The position numbers and the translations under genes are program-made. 64,000 nt of DNA from Stomoxys calcitrans (lineage: Eukaryota; Arthropoda; Insecta; Diptera; Muscidae): the NCBI RefSeq assembly GCF_963082655.1, contig NC_081556.1:69301227-69365226 (forward strand), written 5' to 3'. Positions 46,860 through 56,270 of this stretch are shown one piece after another (the stretch's first letter is position 1; every line of letters starts with the position of its first letter). The notes beneath the pieces are model-generated. The model ran no database searches. It was not told the origin of the DNA and was given only the letters and a program-made list of their open reading frames with translations.

Positions 46860-47100
46860 TTAGTTTTTGCTCCATAAGAGCCTATGTTGCATAGCTAACT
46901 CAAAAGTAGTTAAATTTTTGATACACTTTGACAATTTTATTTGACTTTGCTGCTCATATTGGAAACATTCGTGACGTTTACGACTCAATAAAAAAATAAG
47001 AGGCAACAATATAAGGCCAACGGCAATAATTAAAGATGTGTACGGATCGGAATTATCAACGCCCGAACAGCAATTAGAGCGAGGGCGCGGATTTTTCAAC
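46860..47100 (-). other. Open frame with one predicted membrane segment, unidentified
   Basis: The minus-strand frame includes GVDNSDPYTSLIIAVGLIL and LPLIFLLSRKRHECFQYEQQ: a strongly hydrophobic stretch of about 18 residues followed by a basic stop-transfer-like segment, ending at a stop at 46860. It is open for over 130 codons, the upstream part overlapping a LINE on the other strand. I do not recognise it. It may be chance, a degraded transposon protein or a host exon. Confidence 0.25.
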
Positions 47101-47184
47101 TCCGAATGAGCAACAACCGAGGACTTGTGCCTCTTATCCCCAATGCGCCGAAACTCACGCAGGGATATATCTACAACCCCACGA

Positions 47185-49497
47185 ACCAAAAATTGAGGCC
47201 GTTTTGGTCTCACCCAAAAACAGCATATCAGTCGGTCCTGACAACGTACCTGCTGAACTGTTGCGGTATGAAGCACACCCCATTACTCAATCACCCCAAT
47301 CATCAGAGAGGCCTGGGAAACAAATGCTATTCCCTCTGAATGGAAGAAGGGAATCATGGTCATCATCCCAGAGAAGGGTGACCTTACTCAGTGTAAAAAC
47401 TGGAGAGGGATTGCATTGCTAACGCAATAAATAAGATAATGGCAAGTCTTCTGCTGCAGCGTACTTCGCCAGTACTCGACAGCATTTTGCGGAAGGAACA
47501 TGCGGGTTCCCGGTTCCCACATCAACTCCTTGCGTATAGTCATTGAACAGTCTGCAGAACTTACTACACGTCTTTTATTCATCAACTTCGAGCGTGCTTT
47601 TGACAAAGTTTAGCGAAGATCTATGTGGAGCACACCCTAATTAGGGAGCTATATAGGGATGCTGAAGTTTCAGTCGGTTTCAATGAAAAAGAGAACCGTC
47701 CTTTCGGGATCGATAAATGAGTGAGACATCTTATCGCCGACTCTATTTTTATACCCTCCACCATAGGATGGGTGTATACTAATTTCGTCATTCTGTTTGT
47801 AACTCTTCGAAATTTTCGTCTAAGACCCCATAAAGTATATACAATATATTCTTGATCGTCATGTCATTTTAAGTCGAACTAGCCATGTCCGTCTGTCTAT
47901 CTGTTGAAAACACGCTAACTTTCGAAGGAGTAAAGCTAGCAGCTTGAAGTTTTGAAACTTTTGTAAGTTGGGATTGTAAATGGCCTATATCGGTCCACGT
48001 TTTGATATAGCTGCCATATAAACTGATTTGGGATCTTGAATTCTTGAGCCGCTAGAGGGCACAATTCTTATCCGATTTGGCAGAAATTTAGCATGAGGTG
48101 TTTTTTTATGACTTCCAATAACAGTGCTGAGTTGAAATAACTGTGCTGAGGTTGAAATCGGTTCGTAACCTGATATAGCTGCCATATAAACCGATCTGGG
48201 GTCTTGTCTTCTTGAGCCGCTAGAGGGCACAATTATTATCCGATTTGGCTGAAATTTGGCACGAAGTGTTTTATTATGACTTCCAACAACTGAGTTAATA
48301 ATAGTTCAAATCGTTCCATAACCTGATATAGCTGCCATATAAACCAATCTGGGGTCTTGACTGCTTGAGCCACTAGAGGACGCAATTATTATCCGATTTT
48401 GGCTTCAACAACTGTGCTAAAAATAGTTAAAATCGGTCCATGGCCTGATATATCTGCCATATAAACCAATACTTCTTGAGCGCCCCTATAAACCGACCTC
48501 CCAATTTTACTTCTTCAGCCCCTAAAGTGCGCAATTCTTACTAGTCTCTACTATGGTCCGAAATGAACCATTACTTGATATTGTTCCAATTACATAGCAA
48601 TTCTTTTCTTGTATCCTTTGTTTGCCTAAAAGAGATACCGTGGCAAGAGCTCGACAAAAGTGATTCATGGTGGAGGGTATATAAGATTCGGCCCGGCCAA
48701 ACTTAGCACGCTTTTACTTGTTGATTCTACTAGATTCCGTCTTAGAAGCGACAAATGCAGTGGCATCCCATGGCATTAGATGGGTATTAACCACTTCCTT
48801 GGCGACATCGACATATGTCTCTTTGCGCATTGAGCACATAAAAACAAAATTGGAAAGCTTAAATGAAAACGCGACCAAAGTAAGCCTGAAAATAAACTTA
48901 GCTAAGACCAAATTGATTAGGATAGAAACAAAAAAATCTGACATCGCTCACTATCAACGGCCATGTCATTGAAGATGTTGACAATTTTTTCTATCTTGGC
49001 AGCACAATTACTAAGTACGGAGGATCAGAAGCTGACATCCGCGAATGCATAAAGATAGCTAGATGCGCCTTTTTTAAAACTCAACAGTAGTGTGATATCT
49101 ATTTTATTATATGGTTTGGAGTTTGACAAAAGCGACTTCCCGCAAAATCCAAGTTTTTATAAATCAAAGCAACAAATGCTTTGAATTTTCTGGCCAAACC
49201 ATATTTCAAATGAAGAATTGCGAATAAAAACAAACACTTCCCCTTTCGATATAGAAATCCGGAAGAGAAAGTGAACTGCGTTGGGTCACATGCTACACCA
49301 ACCGCGCGATGATATAGCGAGAAATGTCCTAGACTGGAATCCGCAAGGACAGCGAAGGAGGGAACGGCCAAGAAAATCATGGAACCGCTGCCCGAAGGGA
49401 GAGTTGGAATCAACCCATATACCGTGGAATCAAGCCAAGGCTTTGGTCAAAAATAGAGTTAGATGGAGAGAGCTTGTTAATGCCCTGTGTTTACAAT
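47185..49497 (+). mobile_element. LINE (RTE/CR1-type) split by an INE-1-like element
   Basis: Before the insertion: SVGPDNVPAELLRYEA, KKGIMVIIPEKGDLTQCKNW and RGIALLNAINKIMASLLLQR, reading across frames. After it: DSVLEATNAVASHGIRWVL, SLKINLAKTKLIRIETKK, NGHVIEDVDNFFYLGSTI, then GHMLHQPRDDIARNVLDW and RVRWRELVNALCLQ with a stop at 49497. It is the C-terminal two thirds of a LINE ORF2. Motif C is missing: GDID is followed directly by ICLFAH, where relatives have YADD. Some coding near 49080-49270 is scrambled. Confidence 0.8.
47746..48721 (+). mobile_element. INE-1-like element, A subfamily, inside the LINE
   Basis: Complete: TTTTTATACCCTCCACCATA at the 5' end, GGGTGTATACTAATTTCGTC, TAGCCATGTCCGTCTGTC, about five units, then GGTGGAGGGTATATAAG, hairpin TTCGGCCCGGCC and TTAGCACGCTTTTACTTGT. 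The flanks are runs of T, in agreement with TT target choice of Helentron-type elements. LINE coding stops at IADSIF and resumes at LLDSVLEA. Confidence 0.85.
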
Positions 49498-49519
49498 GAA
49501 CTTTTTACTACTGGTCATA

Positions 49520-49961
49520 TTTTTATAAGGATGGGGTATATTCATTTTGTCATTCCGTTTGCAACACATCGAAATATCTATTTCCGATAAAAAAGCGGAT
49601 TTTCTGCCAACTTTTCTAGGGCCCATTCACTGAAAATGATTTGCAAGCGTTGCTCGTTAGTAAGTCTATTCATGATGAAATGTCAAAGCATACTGAGCAT
49701 CTTTCTCTTTGACACCATGTCTGAAATCCCACGTGATCTGTCAAATACTAATGCATGAAAATCCTAACCTCAAAAAAATCACCCTTTATATGTAAACCAC
49801 CTTTCATCAAAATCCAGTGTAAATTGCATACCTTATGTCCCATAGCAGTTTTGTGTTCCGATTTGGACCAAATACTTATCGGTTCAAGTCATTGTTCAGT
49901 TGTGTCACCCCTTACAGCCGAGGTGGTGGGCCCGGACGAACTTAACGCCTTTTTACTTGTT
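49520..49961 (+). mobile_element. INE-1-like element, B subfamily, broken by a mariner arm
   Basis: The 5' piece 49520-49635 (GGGGTATATTCATTTTGTCA, AACACATCGAAATATC) and the 3' piece 49789-49961 (TGTAAACCACCTTTCATC, CGAGGTGGTGGGCCC, CTTTTTACTTGT). The middle is lost. Confidence 0.7.
49636..49786. mobile_element. Single arm of the mariner fold-back family
   Basis: It is the right arm of the palindrome at 25009-25404 from ATGATTTGCAAGCGTTGCTC to AAAAAAATCACCCTT, with TA following. The left arm is absent. It interrupts an INE-1-like element. Confidence 0.8.
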
Positions 49962-50692
49962 TTTTGTAATATATTTAATATACTCCAATTGTAAATAAAG
50001 GATCTATACAAGTTACAATTATATAACAGATTGATAATATTTAACCCATTTTATTGTAAACTTTCATTTCAAGATTCTTGTACATCTTGAAAAGCTCTGG
50101 GATGAAACATGGCATTTAGTTTTTAGCAGACATTTTCTGCAAACAACCGTCTTTTCAGCAGTAAGCCTGTTGTCTTCTTGTTTTATGCCAAGAAGGTTTC
50201 AGGAAAATTTTAATCGGCTTATAAGTCAAGTTCCTTCTTCGACCAAAAATTCAGATCTCATAAACTTTGGACACATTTGCCAGCATTTGGCAGTTTTTAT
50301 AGTTAATTATTTTTTCTTGTAAAAGAATATTAAATAAATTTTTTAAATTGTGTTTGTCGTGAGGTCGAAATCCCTTTCGTTTTCTTCTTTCTCTAATAAT
50401 CGGTTTAATGTGCTCCCAGAAGTTTGTGGAGCATAGTTTTATCAATTAATAACTTGCATGTTCACATTTTCAAGCCACATATTCAACGAAGGTGATTCAT
50501 AAAGTTTTGACACTTAACTTGAAAAAAAAAACAGTAAAAAACCAAAACTTTACTGAAAACAAAAACCAACCAAAAAGTATGACAACACAATGTATATGAG
50601 CACTGATTTCCCAGGGGTTGTCACCGAATGAAAAAATAAAGTGGAAGAAAAAAGACCAACTACTTGAGTGGATGTGAAATGTTTCAACTTAC
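49962..50692. other. Intronic sequence 3' of the dpr12 exon at 50693
   Basis: Unique AT-rich sequence immediately downstream (in gene direction) of the exon donor. No repeat family or coding region seen. Confidence 0.5.
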
Positions 50693-50860
50693 CTGACACT
50701 CGTACATGCCATGGTCTCGTCGTTGCACAAACTTTATCTGCAGTGTCCACATGTTTGATCCCGGTGTATGCAGTATGGCAAAACGTTCATCGTTTGTATA
50801 AAGTTGAGCACCGGACGACAGAATATGCCAATCTCGGCGACGTATCCAAGATATCTGATT
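50693..50860 (-). CDS. dpr12: dpr12-like gene, exon with second half of Ig domain 1
   Basis: This exon encodes 56 codons, from NQISWIRRRDWHILSSG through YTNDERFAILHTPGS to GMYECQ. It holds the domain's Trp and the second Ig Cys (YEC). Dpr proteins are neuronal cell-surface proteins that bind DIP receptors and act in synaptic partner choice. The WIRRRDWHILSSG and DHGMYECQ strings fit Dpr12 better than other Dpr paralogues I remember. On the minus strand a CAG acceptor ends at 50861, and the exon is followed by GTAAGTTG. The length is a multiple of three, so both borders are phase 0. It joins in frame to 40084-40218. The upstream exons (signal peptide, first Cys) are not seen. The family is certain; the paralogue is very likely. 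Confidence 0.93.
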
Positions 50861-50955
50861 CTGCAAAGTTAACCCATAAAAGGCAAGCATTAGAAGATTT
50901 GCAAGAGAATGAACTTCAAGTACACATGGAGTACGCGCAAAGACAGAAACAAATA

Positions 50956-51332
50956 AAGGGTGACTTTTTAGCTATTATCTTTTTGGCAACACTGACTTAA
51001 ACAGCTCACGCACGTTTAGTGTTTTGTCTCACTGTCAAACATAATCAGGTTAGTCTATAATTTAATCATGAATCGTCTTACAAATGAACAACGCTTGCAA
51101 ATAATTGAGTTTTATTATCACCACCAGCTGGTCGCATTTTTGGACCGTACTTCTTCAAAGACGATGCGAATCGTAACGTAAGTGTGAATGGTGAGCGCTA
51201 TCGTATGATGATATCCAACTTTTGTTAACCCAAATTTCAAGAGCTTGACTTGCATGACATGTGGTTGCATTTTTCTGAATATTTAATGTTTTTTTTAGAA
51301 CACTTTCCTATAGCTCTTAAAAAATCACCCTT
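50956..51332 (+). mobile_element. Mariner-type internal-deletion MITE
   Basis: Ends AAGGGTGACTTTTTAGCTAT and, in reverse complement, AAGGGTGATTTTTTAAGAGC; TA on both sides (50954-50955, 51333-51334). The ATG at 51069 opens MNRLTNEQRLQIIEFYYH. The frame then jumps to a GPYFFKDDANRNVSVNGERY-like block (second frame) and MMISNF, so most of the transposase is deleted. It is related to, but distinct from, the fold-back family at 25.0 kb. It lies 95 bp from the splice acceptor of a dpr12 exon, on the upstream side. Confidence 0.85.
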
Positions 51333-51782
51333 TATAAGTGATGATAAGGCGTATCTAATGCATGGTGGATGTTTTGGATAAAATGAACAACTGAGGAGCA
51401 TGATAGATCAATAGATTATTCAAAGATCCAACAGATGTTTGGCAAATATAAATTTAACTTTAATCGAAAAGAAGGTTTTGTAACTGGTTTTAAAATAATA
51501 GTGCAGGTACATAATTATTGCATATTAATGCATCAATAAATTTAAAGACAATTTAACCCGCAAAGAAGCCACACCACTACTGAGTAGCAAATACAGGTTA
51601 TTATCAAATATTTAAAACCATATCTTCTGAGTTTAAATAATACTCTATTGTCTGCTATTAAATTTGAAATCGCATAAAAATATCATTTTGTCAAAATAAT
51701 TCTATGTACATACATTTAAAAAATTAGCCTAAATTAACATGCTCTGCAAATGCAAATTTGCCTTTGAATAAAATTGCTATTA

Positions 51783-51952
51783 AAGAACAGGGGCAAACTT
51801 CTCACATTTCATTAAGTGCTGTCCGATTCAAGTTTAAGCTAAATGATGAGTGACCTTCTTTCTATAGTCGAGTCCGAACTGCGTGCCGCAGTGCGACACC
51901 TCTTTGGGGAGAAGTTTTACATGGAAAAATACCTCACATATGTCGCCACGTT
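51783..51952 (-). mobile_element. SINE, 5' truncated
   Basis: GAACAGGGGCAAACTTCTCA, CCGTGCCGCAGTGCGAC-like sequence (GTGCCGCAGTGCGACACCTC) and GAGAAGTTTTACATGG match the SINE body in reverse. The tRNA-like head is missing. The surrounding 51333-51782 is unique AT-rich sequence. Confidence 0.7.
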
Positions 51953-52084
51953 AAAACAAATATTTTTGCTGTTTCAACTAACAAATTTCTCTATGTGTAT
52001 ATGTGGAAGTTAGGTAGGTACTACCTATTACGAACAAATTTTAAAGCCTTTTGGAGTAGACAAAAAAGACTCAACATCTGTGGT

Positions 52085-53400
52085 GGTGGCGTCAGCTCGT
52101 AGCTTGTTGTCTTCCTCTCCTGTATGCTCACAAACAGACCGAGAAATCGATCCGGTACACGACGAAAGAGACAGTGAAGTATTTACCGGAAACGTAATCG
52201 GGCGAAAGCGCAGGATGCTGGAAGGGATAGAACCGACATTCCAAGCACTTCTACGGAAGCTAGAAAACGAATCAGATCTCCCGAAGAGCATAACACTGCT
52301 AAAATACTGAAGAAGAAAACGAGCTCCCCGCTTTCAAGTACTCTGGGAAAACCAAGCCAGCCATCCCGCAATGGAGACTCCAGACTGTGTCCTAAGGAGG
52401 TGGACAAAGTTTGAACAGGAACGAAGGAAGCGCGCACGGCCCCTGAGTCTTCATGGAGGACAATGACTTCCAAAAGGAGGACACAGTCATCACGGAAAGG
52501 GAAGATGGTCGCTGAGAATGGTAAGGAGCCGCCCTCTTACGCCAGAGTGGCAAGAAAGTACAACAGAGGTGAGCTGACTTATGCAGTCATCAATATCGGC
52601 TGTGCATGCGGTAGGATTCCACCAGATCATCGGTCCCAAGTGGAGGATCTGGTTAACGATCGGATTTTTGAACATGTGTGGAACTCTGTAGAGGGTCCAC
52701 CCATACAAATGATGACCTGTGAGTTTAGAGCGGACATCTTTACACTGCGTTTTGCGTCGGTGGAATGTATTGATACTGTCAAACAGATCGTCAGAGGTAT
52801 TCACGCTCCCTGGAAAGGCGCAAAGCTCGATCTGGTGATGGGGTAGTAAATTTGCGACGGAAGTCGCAAATTTGGGAAGTCTTCCACAGGGAGGAGAAGG
52901 AGGATGGAACGCTCCTTGTGGTTGGCATTGATCAAGTCTCCGTGACGAGTTTGACTAAGACTTAAGGTATGGCGCACTACGGGAGCAAAGCAGTCTTTTT
53001 CAAGATTGGCAAGACTCGGATAGGCAGAAATTTTCGTTCTGCGACATCAGGCAATGGCAGGTGACTCAACACCGCTCGACAAACAAGGGGCTATCAATGA
53101 GACAATCACTGCATCTCTCAATATTGGAAATATTAAGAAAAGCAAAGATACTAATACTAAAATATTAGGCAGTGGAGTGGTGAGAGACCCAACATAGCCT
53201 AACAAACAGGATTCCGATGACGAACCCATCAGCGTGTTAATGATTCGGAATACTGAGATAGTTAAAGATCCTAATATTGGAACATTAGGCAGCGCAGCGA
53301 CATGAGTCTCAATGCAACCCAACGAACAGGGAGCCGATGATGGTACCATCACCTACTCCCAAGAAGCTCAGAAGCGAACTGAGAAGGCTCACAGATGTTG
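52085..53400 (+). pseudogene. LINE family 2 ORF1
   Basis: The N-terminal part (52085-52310) reads GRKRRMLEGIEPTFQALLRK, a likely coiled or charged segment. After a frameshift the core (52463-52846) reads PPSYARVARKYNRGELTYAV, GCACGRIPPDHRSQVEDLV, GPPIQMMTCEFRADIFTLRF and HAPWKGAKLDLVMG. Family 1 ORF1 has the matching block order (FANVAR, LRFAS-like region absent). The C-terminal part (53090-53345) is built of repeated segments with QPNEQGADDGTIT and KDPNIGTLGSAAT. The role is presumed RNA binding. Confidence 0.7.
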
Positions 53401-53769
53401 GGCACTATGTAGACGGGCTCGATATGGGGCCTGAATCCGAGGATAGTCCACTGGTTCTATAGGAGCGTGATGGACTGCTATAGAGAAGAAGTGCAACATA
53501 AGGACCATACAACAGGTTCAGAGAACATGGAGACTATTCTAGATATCCGATCCATTGACATACAAATTAAGTTTGAGGCAGCTACTGCGGATATGAGACT
53601 TAAGGCGATTGGAGCAGCTCATACCATCGCGGTATAATCGAGGCGACGACAGGAAACCTGAAAGGAAGGGAAGAGGTTTCCGATCAGATACCGGAGATGA
53701 ACCTTGAGGTCGAGTGCGAGGCACTTCTGCCATCGGTACAGTCTTGAATTGACGGAACCCTAGTATTGC

Positions 53770-54240
53770 CATCTGGAAGATCATGTTAGACGGATGGATA
53801 AAAGTTGAGGACAGAGTGGGCCTGGGGGTTTACATTAAGAACCCCAGGACTGAGATCTGTTTTAGACTGCCTGACCATAATACGGTCCTGCAGGCGGAGA
53901 TCCGGGCGATCAGGGAATGCGTGAGTGGTGTGGTGCTAACGCGAGGACGTCGAGTGTGAACATCTTTACCGACAGTAAAATTGACATAAGGGCAATAATA
54001 ACCAGGACGGTAAGGTCACGAACAGTCTTGCAGTGTAACGCCTTCTCTGAGGATGGGAAAATCCGCATCGTTTTGGTGTCGGACCATAACGGAGTAAGGG
54101 TAAATGAATGGGCGGATGATTTGGCGGTGAAGGCCAGAGGCCTGCCGTCAATAAACTTGGTTAACCCGGCCTTCTGGGTCGATGCATTCCGAGTTAAGGG
54201 AGTGGGCGACGAATGCGCATGCAACATTGCGCATGGGCGA
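53770..54240 (+). pseudogene. LINE family 2 RNase H domain
   Basis: Reads DGWIKVEDRVGLGVYIKNP, then FRLPDHNTVLQAEIRAIREC. After a frameshift near 53930 it continues SSVNIFTDSKIDIRAI and IVLVSDHNGVRVNEWADDLA. Glu (QAE), Asp (TDS) and the last Asp (WADD) of the active site can be seen; the first Asp position is DGW. The frame continues into the C-terminal region. Confidence 0.75.
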
Positions 54241-54628
54241 AACGGACGGTAGGGCTGCGAAAATCATATGGGGAGATCCAGATCGTGAGAAGACGAGGCT
54301 ATTACTGAAAGGAAGCAAGAAGGAGGTCAGTATAGCTATTGGTATCATAACGGGACACGTAGGACTACGAGCTCACTTATGTAAAATTGGTGCGGCAAGT
54401 GATAGCATGTGTAGGGAATGCGGGGAAGATGATGAGACGTTGGAACATTTATTTAATCATTGCCCGGCTTTCGTGCCTAACAGATGCTGGTACTTTGGTG
54501 GAGACACAATACCAGACATGGACCAACATAGGGTTGTGGTATTGAATACAATTAAGGATTTTGTAAGTAGCATGGAATCCTGGCGAGACCATCAGAAAAA
54601 ATTTTCAGCGGTGGTTTTCCCCTCCTAA
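54240..54628 (+). pseudogene. LINE family 2 C-terminal CCHC region
   Basis: Reads KIIWGDPDREKTRLLLKGSK, IGIITGHVGLRAHLCKIG, then the CCHC motif CRECGEDDETLEHLFNHC and VVVLNTIKDFVSSMESW. The last residues of the open frame after 54578 come from the SINE insertion, which replaces the native C-terminus. The motif is usual for the end of LINE ORF2 proteins. Confidence 0.75.
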
Positions 54629-54828
54629 TGCTGGCAACATTTGTCAGGTACCATGCCATGTAAAACTTCTCTCCAAAGAGGTGTCGCACTGCGGCACGCC
54701 GTTCGGACTCGGCTATAAAAAGGAGGCCCCTTATCATTGAGCTTAAACTTGAATCGGACTTCACTCATTGATATGTGAGAAGTTTGCCCCTGTTCCTTAG
54801 TGGAATGTTCATGGGCAAAATTTGCAAT
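54579..54828 (+). mobile_element. SINE inserted in LINE family 2, 11 bp target duplication
   Basis: TAGCATGGAAT occurs at 54568-54578 and again at 54829-54839, directly flanking the insert. The uninterrupted site is seen in the family 2 tail near 31865 (GTAAGTAGCACGGAATT). The insert begins CCTGGCGAGACCATCAG, just after where the tRNA-like B box would be, so the head is truncated. The body has CAGCGGTGGTTTTCCCCTCC, CGGCACGCCGTTCGGACTCG and TCATTGATATGTGAGAAGT, and it ends GGGCAAAATTTGCAAT. Confidence 0.88.
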
Positions 54829-55044
54829 TAGCATGGAATTCTTAACTTACATTTTTTTAGAGGTTACTTTATAGTTTTTAGAGTGCACAACAAGCCGATT
54901 ACTGGCTTAGGTGTATGTTCATAGTGGCATGGAGCGGATTAATATCTGCAGTCTCTTTTCAACCTAACCCAACTTTCCAATTGCTCTAAAGGTTTGGGAA
55001 AGTGTGGTTCCTCCCAAATACTTGATTTATGTCAAAGTTGGCCT

Positions 55045-56008
55045 CAATTTCCGCCGCTTGAAATTTTGCACAAATACTTCTATTTAGTGTATGTCGGTTG
55101 GGAATGTAAATAGGCCATATCGGTCAATGTTTGGATATAGCTGCCATATAAACCGACCTTGGATCTTGACTTCTTAAGCCACTAGAGGGCGCAATTCTTA
55201 TCTGATTTGCACGAAGTGTTTTGCTTTGTCTTCCAACAACTGTGCTAAGTATGGTTGAAATTGGTCCATAACCTGATATAGCTATTCTATAAACTGATCT
55301 GGTGTCTTGACTTCTTTAGCTTCTAGAGGGCGCAATTCATATAGAATTTGACTGAAATTTTGCACGACGCGTTTCGTTATGACTTTTAAAAATTATGCTA
55401 AGTATGGTTCAAATCGGTTCATAATCTGATATAACTGCCATCTAAATCGATAGTGAATTCTTGAGCAACTAGTGGACGAAATTCTTATCCAATTTAGCTT
55501 AAATTTTTGATGAGGTGGTTTGTTCGGACTTTCAATAACTGTGCCAAATATGGTTCAAATTGTTCAATAACCTGTTATAGCTGCCATATAAACTGTTCTG
55601 GGATCTTGACTTCTTTAGCCTCTAGAGGGCGCAATTATTATCGGATCTGACTGAAATTTTGTACAACGGCTTCTTCCGTGACCTTCAGCATACGTGTTAA
55701 ATATGCTCTGGTGCGATAAATAGCCTGATACATTTCCCATATAAATCGAGGACCCTATTTTACTTCTCGAGCTCCTAAGGGGAGAAATTCTTATTAGAAT
55801 TGGCTGAAATTTTACACAATGACTTCTCCTATGGTCTCCAACATTGAAGTCGATTATGGTCCGAATTGGACCATAACTTGATTTATCTTCAATAGCATAG
55901 CAATTCTTTTCTTTTATCCTTTGTTTGTCCTAAAAGAGATATCGGGAAAAGAACTCGACAAATGAGATCCATGGTGGAGGGTATACAAGATTCGGCCCGG
56001 CCAAAATG
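55045..56008 (+). mobile_element. INE-1-like element, A subfamily, 5' truncated
   Basis: Starts at CCGCCGCTTGAAATTTTGCA and has about five units (GCTGCCATATAAACCGACCT, GCCTCTAGAGGGCGCAATTA). It ends ATGGTGGAGGGTATACAAGA, TTCGGCCCGGCC, with the tail after the hairpin lost. Confidence 0.75.
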
Positions 56009-56270
56009 ACCGGTTTAATTTTAAGCTGGCAAATTTTAAGATTACTTTGATCAATATGGAATTCAAATGAAAGGTATTCGGGAGTAGATAACAAATATTA
56101 CATTAAAATTACCTTATATTGGGCGCCGTCACGACACCAAAACCCCGCAATTAAGAAAATTAGTCGATAAGGGCTATTTGGGGTTCAAATGAACGGTATT
56201 TTGGAGTAGGTTAAGAGCATTATATTAAAATTTATGTCCAGGTATCTGAGGGCGCAGAGGACTCAGCACA
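56009..56270. repeat. Two imperfect ~125 bp tandem units
   Basis: TTCAAATGAAAGGTATTCGG near 56063 and TTCAAATGAACGGTATTTTG near 56188 start similar segments that both run to an ATTAAAATT block. Non-coding; family unknown. Confidence 0.45.

Larger units (their letters stand above)
52025..54975 (+). mobile_element. LINE family 2, internally deleted copy
   Basis: ORF1 (52085-53400) is followed within about 0.4 kb by RNase H (from 53770) and the C-terminus. The endonuclease and reverse transcriptase are gone. The 3' UTR has CAACAAGCCGATTACTGGCT and ends CAACCTAACCCAAC near 54975. A SINE sits at 54579-54828. Because ORF1 and the tail are comparatively well kept, it is the reference for family 2 fragments elsewhere in the window. 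Confidence 0.8.
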
